Source: an uncultured Fibrobacterota bacterium
Lineage (GTDB): Bacteria; Fibrobacterota; Chitinivibrionia; Chitinivibrionales; Chitinispirillaceae
Length of the DNA: 7,989 nt
Reading direction: 5' to 3'
Assembly: GCA_903888815.1 (NCBI GenBank)
Contig: CAISVC010000662.1
Location: 1-7,989 of the forward strand
Shown here piece after piece: positions 1-6,441 of the stretch; position 1 is the stretch's first letter, and each line of letters starts with the position of its first letter. The notes beneath the pieces were generated by a model. The model searched no databases. It saw only the letters and a program-made list of their open reading frames with translations, and was not told the origin of the DNA. A program made the translations under genes and the position numbers.

Positions 1-797
1 CCGGCAAAGGTATAGTAGCCGGTTGAATCAGGAAGCGAAGGGTCATAATAGGCGTTTATCGGGTCACGTTTTGCCGTTGCCCGGTTGTCGATGGGCCAGA
101 AGCGTGCAAACGAGACACCCCCACCCATCTCGAATACCTTTTTGACATTCACATCACCAAGAAAGGCGAGCGATGGATCGTAAAAGGTGGGCTGCTCGCA
201 CTCCTGTGTAAACAGCGCATGCACATGAACCATGTCCCATAACGTCGCGCTTGCATGCAGACCCGCCAATCGACTCAAGGTCTGGTCCAGGTTGGTGATG
301 ATATAGGGCGGATACGCGCCGCACCGGACCAGATACTCGCCCAGGTTCCGGATATCGGGATTGTACTTGAAAGGGAAATAGCCGACTTCCAATCCCAGTT
401 TGACCGCGTTCAGGCGATTGTACGAAAAAATCCCTTCTGCGGCGCTCGGATATACGGTGAAATACTGCTTCCGTGGTGAGTTCATCGGGTTTCGCATGGC
501 ATCGGGATAGGTTTCAAACCACATCCTGCCGGTGATGCCTACTGACAAACGGAAATATTCGTTATAGATATAGCCGACTGTCAGATTGGCCTGCTCGCGC
601 ATAAGCCATTGACGGAGAATATTATTCCCTTGCCATCGGATCTTGTACATCTGCCCGGTTTCATGATCTCCCCATCCGGTAAGCACCATCTTTCCCGTGT
701 CATTAGCAGGTTGGGCCATCACCTGCGTTGTTGCCGCGATGGTAAGACCGATGCACGCGTAAACATAGTTTTTTAAAAAAAAATTATGCCCTTCCAT
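1..797 (-). CDS. Putative outer-membrane beta-barrel protein C, partial (C-terminus off the left edge)
   Basis: The reading frame is open from an ATG at 797 to the window edge: 265 complete codons plus two bases. The start is set by AAAGGAG at 803-809, five bases upstream. Residues 1-28 form a signal peptide (basic K9, hydrophobic core about 11-22, likely cleavage at VMA/QP). The mature part is rich in aromatic and alternating polar/non-polar residues, as in beta-barrels. It is a divergent third paralog of the proteins at 3532-4890 and 4950-6251: it shares the YP...EG motif (residues 116-122), GYFPF (139-143), RNLGE (150-154) and YPPYIITN (162-169), and it is cut at YYTFA, where the paralogs continue into an FKG.KP motif. 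It follows the GH36-like gene by 79 bases containing a hairpin, and I see no promoter of its own, so it is probably co-transcribed. A T9A6 homopolymer lies in codons 5-10. The function is unknown; an outer-membrane porin or glycan-binding role is inferred from fold and context. Confidence 0.85.
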   Translation of the reverse strand, partial: MEGHNFFLKNYVYACIGLTIAATTQVMAQPANDTGKMVLTGWGDHETGQMYKIRWQGNNILRQWLMREQANLTVGYIYNEYFRLSVGITGRMWFETYPDAMRNPMNSPRKQYFTVYPSAAEGIFSYNRLNAVKLGLEVGYFPFKYNPDIRNLGEYLVRCGAYPPYIITNLDQTLSRLAGLHASATLWDMVHVHALFTQECEQPTFYDPSLAFLGDVNVKKVFEMGGGVSFARFWPIDNRATAKRDPINAYYDPSLPDSTGYYTFA

Positions 798-802
798 CGA
801 TA

Positions 803-809
803 CTCCTTT
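803..809 (-). promoter_or_regulatory. Ribosome binding site of barrel protein C
   Basis: AAAGGAG on the minus strand, five bases before the ATG at 797. It fixes the start of a gene that has no stop codon inside the window. Confidence 0.7.
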
Positions 810-830
810 GTTATTTGGATGAAAGATTGG

Positions 831-859
831 TTGAGAAGGTCCGTAGAGGACCTTCTCAA
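831..859 (-). terminator. Perfect 12-bp intercistronic hairpin, possible partial terminator
   Basis: TTGAGAAGGTCC (831-842) and GGACCTTCTCAA (848-859) are exact reverse complements around a 5-base loop. The stem begins 17 bases after the TAA of the GH36-like gene. The minus-strand sequence after the stem (CCAATCTTTCATC) lacks a proper U-tract, and only 33 bases separate it from the ATG of barrel protein C, too few for a full promoter. It could therefore be a leaky terminator, an mRNA-stabilising 3' end or a processing site that lowers expression of barrel protein C. The hairpin is seen directly; its role is inferred. Confidence 0.6.
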
Positions 860-876
860 TGGGGACGAGGATATGT

Positions 877-3324
877 TTATCGCACCGTGAATTTTTTTAC
901 ACATGAGCCTGCACGTTGCTTGATTTCCACCATGTAGGTCTCCTGTTTCAGCTTAAAGGAAGGAATGGCGACCGAGCGCCGGTTGAAATAGTCGGCCGCG
1001 AAACAGCGCTGTCCTCTCAAGGTATAAATATAGACCGAGAAATCGGCGACTGTTCCGATGTCAATTGATAATCTTCCCCGGTCGGCAAAAACCGAGACTT
1101 CGCTGTTACGAACCGGCCGGTAAACGGCATTCCCGACCGCAACGGGATTTTGTCCGAAAACAACCCACATCGGCGTTCTGGCGCCTACGTTCGGCGTCAA
1201 CACGACACTGAAAATATTGTTGGCAAAATTCACGGTGCCCAGTGTGGCATTATTGGAACATATCGCATTCGGCTTTACGGTTGCATATCCGCTCAGGGTC
1301 ACCGTGGCTTCCTGCGGTTCAAGATCGACCCACACCGTAAGTTGCGTCGGTGAATGAACGAGCGATGTTATCCTCTGCCTGCCACAGGAAGTGTATTTGC
1401 TTAAATCTCCGAGAAATGCTAGGCCCGAAGCCCCAACGGGCGCCACAACCCAGTAATGAAACGCATTGGTTCCCGCAGCGCACGTGGCGGTAAGGGGGTT
1501 GCCGGCCGCAACGAATTGCCCGGTTTTAGAGAACCAGTTATAGGCGTACATACCGTTCGCGGGCGCGGGAAATCCTTCAAGTGCAGGGTTGAACGAATAC
1601 GAGGGCGCGCCTGCTCCCGGCACAAACAGGTAATACGTTTTAACATTGTTTCCATGGTCGGTGTACGTAAAGGTGACCGGATTGGCGACCCTTGCCTGGG
1701 CAAAACTGATATACGTCTGCTCCGTGGGAAGCGCCGGCACATCGCACTTGATGAGTGTGCCGTCGCGCCTGACCGCGGGGAGAATGTTGGCTGCCACCTC
1801 GGCTCCGATCTGGTCCGACGGCCCGAACAAACCCGCCGTAACTACAGCCGAAATAATGCACCCGGTCTGGTTATTGGTACTGCGGTTATTGTCATAGAAC
1901 GGGAACATCCCCATTGACCACGCAAAACGGCTGTTAAAAATAAGATCGTTCCATTTACTCTGGTTATACCCGTCGCCTGTTACCCGGATTGTCGTTAAAG
2001 TAGGATATTTCGCCGCCTGCTGGTAATACATGGGCACCGGCATGCAATACTGCTGGTCCATAGAATAGGCAGCGCAAACCGTGGCCATATTTCCCATGGC
2101 GGAATCGAGATCGCCGATATGCTGCGCGACGAGCGCGTTATTATCGAGCCAATCCTGCTCAAAGGTAGCAATACCGCTGTCTGGAGCATGGTCAAGAATA
2201 TACTGCCATGCCGCGTATTTTATAGGGAGTCCGCCGGAAAGGCCCCATTGACCGACGACCGGCGAGGGCGGAGTGCAGCCTGTCTGGTACCAGCGGTGGT
2301 GGCAAAAAAGAGGCACGCCCATCCTGGTATGGAACGCCCCAAGTCCATTAGGAAAAACCGCCAGGTGCGCTCTCCAATCATAAATACCGGCCCCGCCGTT
2401 AGCGCTCCACGATTGGCTGCAACTTTTCTTATACCACCAGCTGTCAAGCTGAAAATATTTCATCGGGATCCTGAGCGTGTCATAATGACGCTTGACGGCC
2501 AGCATCTCTTCCTCATAGTTTGCGAATTGGGCATCGACCCTGTAGTAATAATAGCATATATTATCCGTCCAGTAGCCGATCGTGCGCAGCGGCAGGGAAG
2601 CCTGATTGCTCGTCAGAGGTTTCCCGTAATACCCTCTCAACCCCTCTCCCCATATATCGCACGTATGATTGATCCCGTTTCCAACGGCTAAAATCGCCTG
2701 CAGGTCCCAATTGGCCGGAAGCGGCGTTGCCCACGATTTCACGCTGCTGCGAAGGACATTCGTATATGAATTGGATACTTCCCAGAAGTGATCCGCCGCG
2801 GAAAAAACGAATGTTTGGCCCTGGGCATTATAGGAAACCAATGCGGCATCGCTTCCGATGGAAGTGAGCGTGAATGTCGGAACACAAAAAGTATTGTGCT
2901 GCTGTCCCATATAGAGCATGTTCGTAGTAGGATAGGTGGTTATGTCCGGGAAATTCAATCCGAGACTCGCCATCTGAGCGAGGGTTTTCATGCTGAACAT
3001 GACCACCGGAATCCGTTGATACAAACGTATGGTCCCCTGCAACGGGCCGGTGCCGGTGAGATTGAAGGTGATTCCCGTGTACTGCCCAATTTTATCCGAA
3101 GCGTCTACCTGCGCAATATTCGTCAGCGTTCTTGCGAGATTCCCCCCAAAGGTAAACGGCGGAGTTGTCGTGGTGATGGTGTATGCGCCGGTTGCGTCAA
3201 CGGCGACCGAAATCCCCGTCGCGCTTTGAGTAACGGTGAGGCCAGAACTCGGCACCGCTACCCATACTACCATCATCACCGCACAAGCCATGATGGTTCC
3301 CGACCTTAAAAATTTGTGAAACAT
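877..3324 (-). CDS. Secreted GH36/raffinose-synthase-like TIM-barrel glycoside hydrolase with T9SS-type C-terminal sorting domain
   Basis: This 815-residue protein starts at an ATG four bases after an AAAGGGGGG ribosome site. Residues 1-28 form a signal peptide. About 30-245 looks like an N-terminal beta-sandwich, about 247-535 a TIM barrel, about 536-735 an all-beta region, and about 742-815 a beta-rich sorting domain. Motifs occur in the order expected for plant-type GH36 (seed-imbibition/raffinose synthase): GYWTDN (250-255) for GWCTWD, QLDSWW (292-297) for IDDGW, FPNGL (324-328) for FP.GL, FEQDW (388-392) for the nucleophile strand, RVTGD (447-451) for the acid/base strand R...D, and GPSDQIG (501-507) for SD..G. 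D391 and D451 are therefore the predicted nucleophile and acid/base. The tail has VYIYTLRGQ (764-772), Y.VEIK (797-802) and a terminal KKFTVR, as in T9SS type A signals. The mature protein has 15 cysteines. Substrate is unknown; alpha-galactosidase-like activity is only the default guess. The export and glycosidase fold are well supported, but the family assignment was made by eye. Confidence 0.75.
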   Translation of the reverse strand: MFHKFLRSGTIMACAVMMVVWVAVPSSGLTVTQSATGISVAVDATGAYTITTTTPPFTFGGNLARTLTNIAQVDASDKIGQYTGITFNLTGTGPLQGTIRLYQRIPVVMFSMKTLAQMASLGLNFPDITTYPTTNMLYMGQQHNTFCVPTFTLTSIGSDAALVSYNAQGQTFVFSAADHFWEVSNSYTNVLRSSVKSWATPLPANWDLQAILAVGNGINHTCDIWGEGLRGYYGKPLTSNQASLPLRTIGYWTDNICYYYYRVDAQFANYEEEMLAVKRHYDTLRIPMKYFQLDSWWYKKSCSQSWSANGGAGIYDWRAHLAVFPNGLGAFHTRMGVPLFCHHRWYQTGCTPPSPVVGQWGLSGGLPIKYAAWQYILDHAPDSGIATFEQDWLDNNALVAQHIGDLDSAMGNMATVCAAYSMDQQYCMPVPMYYQQAAKYPTLTTIRVTGDGYNQSKWNDLIFNSRFAWSMGMFPFYDNNRSTNNQTGCIISAVVTAGLFGPSDQIGAEVAANILPAVRRDGTLIKCDVPALPTEQTYISFAQARVANPVTFTYTDHGNNVKTYYLFVPGAGAPSYSFNPALEGFPAPANGMYAYNWFSKTGQFVAAGNPLTATCAAGTNAFHYWVVAPVGASGLAFLGDLSKYTSCGRQRITSLVHSPTQLTVWVDLEPQEATVTLSGYATVKPNAICSNNATLGTVNFANNIFSVVLTPNVGARTPMWVVFGQNPVAVGNAVYRPVRNSEVSVFADRGRLSIDIGTVADFSVYIYTLRGQRCFAADYFNRRSVAIPSFKLKQETYMVEIKQRAGSCVKKFTVR

Positions 3325-3412
3325 ACGACCCCCCTTTCCGGGATGACTGGTGAATGAATTTTAAGTGTACCTCTTCAAAAGGCTTAAGTTAAGAGATGGA
3401 TCTGATATGAGT

Positions 3413-3441
3413 AATATACTCTTGTTTGTTTAGATTTTCAA
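3413..3441 (-). promoter_or_regulatory. Sigma-70-like promoter of the GH36-like gene
   Basis: On the minus strand, TTGAAA (3436-3441; 5/6 to TTGACA) and TATATT (3413-3418; 5/6 to TATAAT) are separated by exactly 17 bases. Transcription would start near 3405, giving a leader of about 80 bases before the ATG at 3324. This suggests that the GH36-like gene, with barrel protein C behind it, forms its own transcription unit or has an internal promoter. Housekeeping promoter consensus varies in this lineage, so the call rests on sequence resemblance only. Confidence 0.5.
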
Positions 3442-3531
3442 TCTTCTTTTTACTAATACCGGAGCGTACCATAGCTGATAGAATTTTCCCATTCACCAAT
3501 CGTCTTGCCCCTCAATTCCCCGCTCCTGTCC

Positions 3532-4890
3532 TTAATATTTTACCATCAGCCTGAGAACCCACCACCAATCGCTGTTCCTGGACAGCACATCATCTCTTTC
3601 AGTTAAAATATAGGTCGGATAACTGGGCCGCATATGATCGCGCGCAATCTGGCCGATAAGGCAGAATTTGTCAAAAAATGTTTTTTTCGCGTAGAGCGAC
3701 CACTTCCAGACAGCCAGTTTTTTCCCGGGAATCGTAAAATAGGTCGGTATATTGACATCCATCACATTATAATAGCTATTAGTATGTTTTGAATCATGTT
3801 CAAGTTCAAAAGAGAGCACATCCAGCAGCCTGAACGCAGGTATATTTACACCAAACATGAACGGGGTCCTGTCCCACCGGTTATGATAATCAGGATACCT
3901 CATGGTCGTATCGGTATTATAATTTATATAATTTTTCCATCCTATAACGCACACCTCGCCGTACAAACGGGCATCATCCTTGCCCAGTAAATCCGATACC
4001 ACTCCGGGAAGCAGGGGCTTTGGATCGAATGCAAGCATAGCAACGGGCTTGGTTCCCTTGAACGTATAAAATGCAGTGTCGCCGTTCTTATCGATGTACA
4101 TGCACGCATTTCTCTCTGTCCAGGTGAAATTATCGGTAAAACGGGTAGGGTCAATGGGGTCGGGAAATTGCGTCGGAGAAGTTAACCGTCCTTCGATTGA
4201 AAAAAGATGAGCGAAACAGACGCCTGCGCCGATTTCCAGACAGCGGCCCAGCGTATAATGGGCCAAATACGACAGGGAAAAATCCTGCGTCGGGAATATC
4301 TGCGCTTCGCTTGTAAAGAAAAGGTCCTGTTTGAGATTTTCAAAGAGCACGCTGCTGACCCGCAAGCCCAGGAGCCGGGCAAAGGGCATGTTGAAATTAT
4401 TTATTATATAGGGCGGATAGGTACCGCTCCTGAATAAAAATTCGCCTAAATTCCTCACATTCCGGTTAAATTGGTAGGGGAAATAGCCGAGCCCGAACTG
4501 CAAGAGAGGTTTTTCCGTAGTCCCCAGCGGCGTGTACATGCCTTCCACGCGGGCAGGGTACATCCAGAAACGCGGCAGCATCGATTCCCTGGCGCCGATA
4601 CTCTGTGGATACGAAAAGCCAAACTGACCTTCGACCGACAGGATAAATTTCATCCGTTCGTTGACAATAAACTCATTGGTGAACTGGAGCATTGCCCGTT
4701 CCAGCCAGCCCTTAATCCAGTCCTGATTGGAGGTACCGGATATTCCTCTGACTATCTGGCCGTTCTCAAATGCAATAAAGCCGGAGTTCTTGATAGTAAC
4801 CGTCTGATTATCAGTAGTGTCCGCTGAACACAACACATAGGCAATAAACAATGCCATGGTTGCGAAGCGCGTCGTGTGTGCCTTTTTCAT
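3532..4890 (-). CDS. Putative outer-membrane beta-barrel protein B, tandem paralog
   Basis: This 452-residue protein starts at the ATG at 4890, where GGGAAAGG lies seven bases upstream and a signal peptide follows directly (MKK, hydrophobic core 10-20, likely cleavage at CSA/DTT). The frame stays open 60 bases further to an ATG at 4950, but that start lacks a ribosome site and would bury the signal peptide. The mature protein matches barrel protein A along its length: YP.RVEGMYT (111-120), GYFPY (135-139), RNLGE (146-150), RSGTYP (154-159), FPTQDFSLSY (199-208), FKGTKP (277-282), AFDPKPLLP (287-295), GWKN (317-320), QIARDH (414-419) and a closing DWWWV (441-445) strand ending in VKY. Length differences fall in loop-like stretches, notably about 236-264 here. 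The alternating aromatic pattern and aromatic C-terminus fit an outer-membrane barrel. I recognise no named family; transport or binding of glycans is inferred from the neighbouring glycosidases. Confidence 0.85.
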   Translation of the reverse strand: MKKAHTTRFATMALFIAYVLCSADTTDNQTVTIKNSGFIAFENGQIVRGISGTSNQDWIKGWLERAMLQFTNEFIVNERMKFILSVEGQFGFSYPQSIGARESMLPRFWMYPARVEGMYTPLGTTEKPLLQFGLGYFPYQFNRNVRNLGEFLFRSGTYPPYIINNFNMPFARLLGLRVSSVLFENLKQDLFFTSEAQIFPTQDFSLSYLAHYTLGRCLEIGAGVCFAHLFSIEGRLTSPTQFPDPIDPTRFTDNFTWTERNACMYIDKNGDTAFYTFKGTKPVAMLAFDPKPLLPGVVSDLLGKDDARLYGEVCVIGWKNYINYNTDTTMRYPDYHNRWDRTPFMFGVNIPAFRLLDVLSFELEHDSKHTNSYYNVMDVNIPTYFTIPGKKLAVWKWSLYAKKTFFDKFCLIGQIARDHMRPSYPTYILTERDDVLSRNSDWWWVLRLMVKY

Positions 4891-4897
4891 ACAACAA

Positions 4898-4905
4898 CCT
4901 TTCCC
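4898..4905 (-). promoter_or_regulatory. Ribosome binding site deciding the start of barrel protein B
   Basis: GGGAAAGG on the minus strand, seven bases before the ATG at 4890. It supports this start over the in-frame ATG at 4950, which overlaps the stop codon of the previous gene (TGATG) and has no purine-rich site. Confidence 0.55.
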
Positions 4906-4949
4906 TGCAGGTGTTATTCTCGATAAGTGAAACGTCATGGCGCTGCACA

Positions 4950-6251
4950 TCAGATTTTAAAACCAAAGCTGCAAACCCACCACCAATCCTTGCCGTATTT
5001 AAGCACATCTTCCTTTTCCGAAAGTTTTAAGTCGGGAAAAGTCGTCCTTAAATGGTCCCGCGCAACCTGGCCGACAATAAAAAATTTGCTCAAAAAGGTC
5101 CTTTTTGCATAGCACGACCATCTCCAGGCAAATTGTTTCGGGGTGACCGGATTAAACGGCGTTGCCAGATTCCTTTCAAGTGCATTCCGGTAGCTGTTGG
5201 GATATCTGTTCGGAAAATGCTCGAATTCCAATGAAAGAACATCCATGAGCTTGAAGGTGGGAATATTAAAACCGAACATGACTACCGTCCTGTCCGACCG
5301 ATTTGCGTAATATTGCAGCATCTGTTGCGCCGTATCAAAAAGTACGGCCGAATCATAATTTTTCCGGTTCTCCCATCCGGAAACGAAAACCTCACCATAC
5401 AGGCGGGCGTCGTTCTTCCCCAATAAATCCGAAATCGATGAAGGCAGCAACGGTTTCGGATCAAAAGCAACCACGGCCGCCGGTTTGATCCCCTTGAAAC
5501 TGTAAATTGCGGTATCGCCATTCTCTTGAATGTACCAACTATCTTTAGGGTCAGTTAACTTCCTCTCAGTTGAAAAAAGGTGGGCAATGCTTAACCCGGC
5601 GCCGATATCGAGCATCCGTGCCAGCGAATAATGCACTACATACGACAGGGAATAATCCTGCGTCGGGAACATCAGCGCTTCGCTGGTAAGCATGAGGTCC
5701 TGCTTTAAACTTCCGAAGAGCGTGCTGCTTACCCTGAAGCCAAGCAGTTTGCCGTAGCAGTGGTCGAAATTGGTTATGACATAGAGCGGATAGGTGCCGC
5801 TTCTGAACTCCAATTCGCCTAAATTCCTTGCATCGGGGTTGAATTTATAGGGGAAATAGCCGACCCCGAACTGCAAATACGGCTCTTCCTGGTCTCCAAG
5901 CGTATACATGCCCTCCATTCGTTCGGGGAAAAACAGATATCGGGTTCCCTGCGTTTCTATGGGATTCAACATCTGCGGATAGGAAAAACTGATCTGGCCT
6001 TCGATATCCATCACCATACGGATGCGTTCCGTCATTGTCATATCATAAATCAACCGGTACAGAAATCGCTCCTGCCACCCTTTAACTATTTCCTGATAAT
6101 CCTGATACATGAGCAAATATGACCCATGGACTACCTGGCCCAGCTCCAATCCGGCACCACCGGAAATTTTGACTTTTGGCTCAAAATCCCCCGCGAAACA
6201 AAGGACGGATGCAAAAAGCAGCCCGCCGAGTATAGAACATAGTTGTCTCAT
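4950..6251 (-). CDS. Putative outer-membrane beta-barrel protein A, tandem paralog
   Basis: This 433-residue protein starts at the ATG at 6251, four bases after a strong GAAAGGAG; an upstream in-frame TTG at 6281 has no ribosome site. Residues 1-20 form a signal peptide (likely cleavage at CFA/GD). Features shared with barrel protein B are FFPERMEGMYT (107-117), GYFPY (131-135), RNLGE (142-146), RSGTYP (150-155), FPTQDYSLSY (195-204), FKGIKP (252-257), AFDPKPLLP (262-270), GKNDARLYGEV (278-288), NIPTFKLMDVLS (329-340), QVARDH (395-400) and DWWWV (422-426), ending in a short FGFKI strand. The pattern of alternating hydrophobic and polar residues, many aromatics and no helical membrane segments fits an outer-membrane barrel. 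The gene for barrel protein B follows 59 bases downstream and is probably on the same mRNA. I do not recognise a characterised member; a porin or sugar-binding role near glycosidases is an inference. Confidence 0.85.
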   Translation of the reverse strand: MRQLCSILGGLLFASVLCFAGDFEPKVKISGGAGLELGQVVHGSYLLMYQDYQEIVKGWQERFLYRLIYDMTMTERIRMVMDIEGQISFSYPQMLNPIETQGTRYLFFPERMEGMYTLGDQEEPYLQFGVGYFPYKFNPDARNLGELEFRSGTYPLYVITNFDHCYGKLLGFRVSSTLFGSLKQDLMLTSEALMFPTQDYSLSYVVHYSLARMLDIGAGLSIAHLFSTERKLTDPKDSWYIQENGDTAIYSFKGIKPAAVVAFDPKPLLPSSISDLLGKNDARLYGEVFVSGWENRKNYDSAVLFDTAQQMLQYYANRSDRTVVMFGFNIPTFKLMDVLSLEFEHFPNRYPNSYRNALERNLATPFNPVTPKQFAWRWSCYAKRTFLSKFFIVGQVARDHLRTTFPDLKLSEKEDVLKYGKDWWWVCSFGFKI

Positions 6252-6255
6252 AGTG

Positions 6256-6263
6256 CTCCTTTC
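6256..6263 (-). promoter_or_regulatory. Ribosome binding site deciding the start of barrel protein A
   Basis: GAAAGGAG on the minus strand, four bases from the ATG at 6251. It rules out the longer TTG start at 6281, inside whose N-terminal extension this site would lie. Confidence 0.7.
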
Positions 6264-6336
6264 AGGATGAAATTTTATCAATCAGGTGCTGGAAAAATAA
6301 TCGTGGCCGTGCCGGTATGAATAATGACCGCAGTGC

Positions 6337-6365
6337 AAAATATGGGATTCTGATAATGCTTGCAA
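6337..6365 (-). promoter_or_regulatory. Possible promoter of the barrel A-B pair
   Basis: On the minus strand, TTGCAA (6360-6365) and TATTTT (6337-6342) are 17 bases apart; each matches the sigma-70 consensus at four of six positions. The site lies just after the stem-loop that follows the GH3 gene and would give a leader of roughly 80 bases, similar to that of the GH36-like gene. The match is weak and could be chance. Confidence 0.25.
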
Positions 6366-6381
6366 GGCCATACAAATGTAT

Positions 6382-6408
6382 ATGCCACCGGAATAATTCC
6401 GGTGGCAT
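6382..6408 (-). terminator. 13-bp inverted repeat after the GH3 gene, possible terminator
   Basis: ATGCCACCGGAAT (6382-6394) and ATTCCGGTGGCAT (6396-6408) are exact reverse complements around one base; an RNA hairpin would open a few A-U pairs at the tip, leaving a GC-rich stem. It begins 34 bases after the GH3 stop codon. No run of U follows on the minus strand (ATACATTTGTATGG), so it is not a textbook intrinsic terminator. It may terminate with Rho, protect the mRNA 3' end, or, being nearly palindromic, bind a dimeric protein. Confidence 0.55.
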
Positions 6409-6441
6409 TATCATGATCAATCACCTTTAAAACAGACCCTT

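Noticed and set aside
2119..2691. 190-codon open frame on the plus strand
   Set aside because: It lies entirely antisense to the GH36-like gene, the protein is low in recognisable features with many Arg/Pro/Ile, and it has no ribosome site. The same applies to the other plus-strand frames, such as 1456-1917 and 2788-3309.
3348..3498. Inverted 9-mer TGGTGAATG / CATTCACCA flanking the 3325-3531 gap
   Set aside because: It is short and widely spaced (about 133 bases), with no matching flanks or element inside. It is probably chance and not a transposon end or attachment site.
4891..4950. Longer start of barrel protein B at 4950, overlapping the stop of barrel protein A (TGATG)
   Set aside because: There is no ribosome site, and the extra 20 residues would precede a good signal peptide. 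Some translational coupling through this ATG cannot be excluded.
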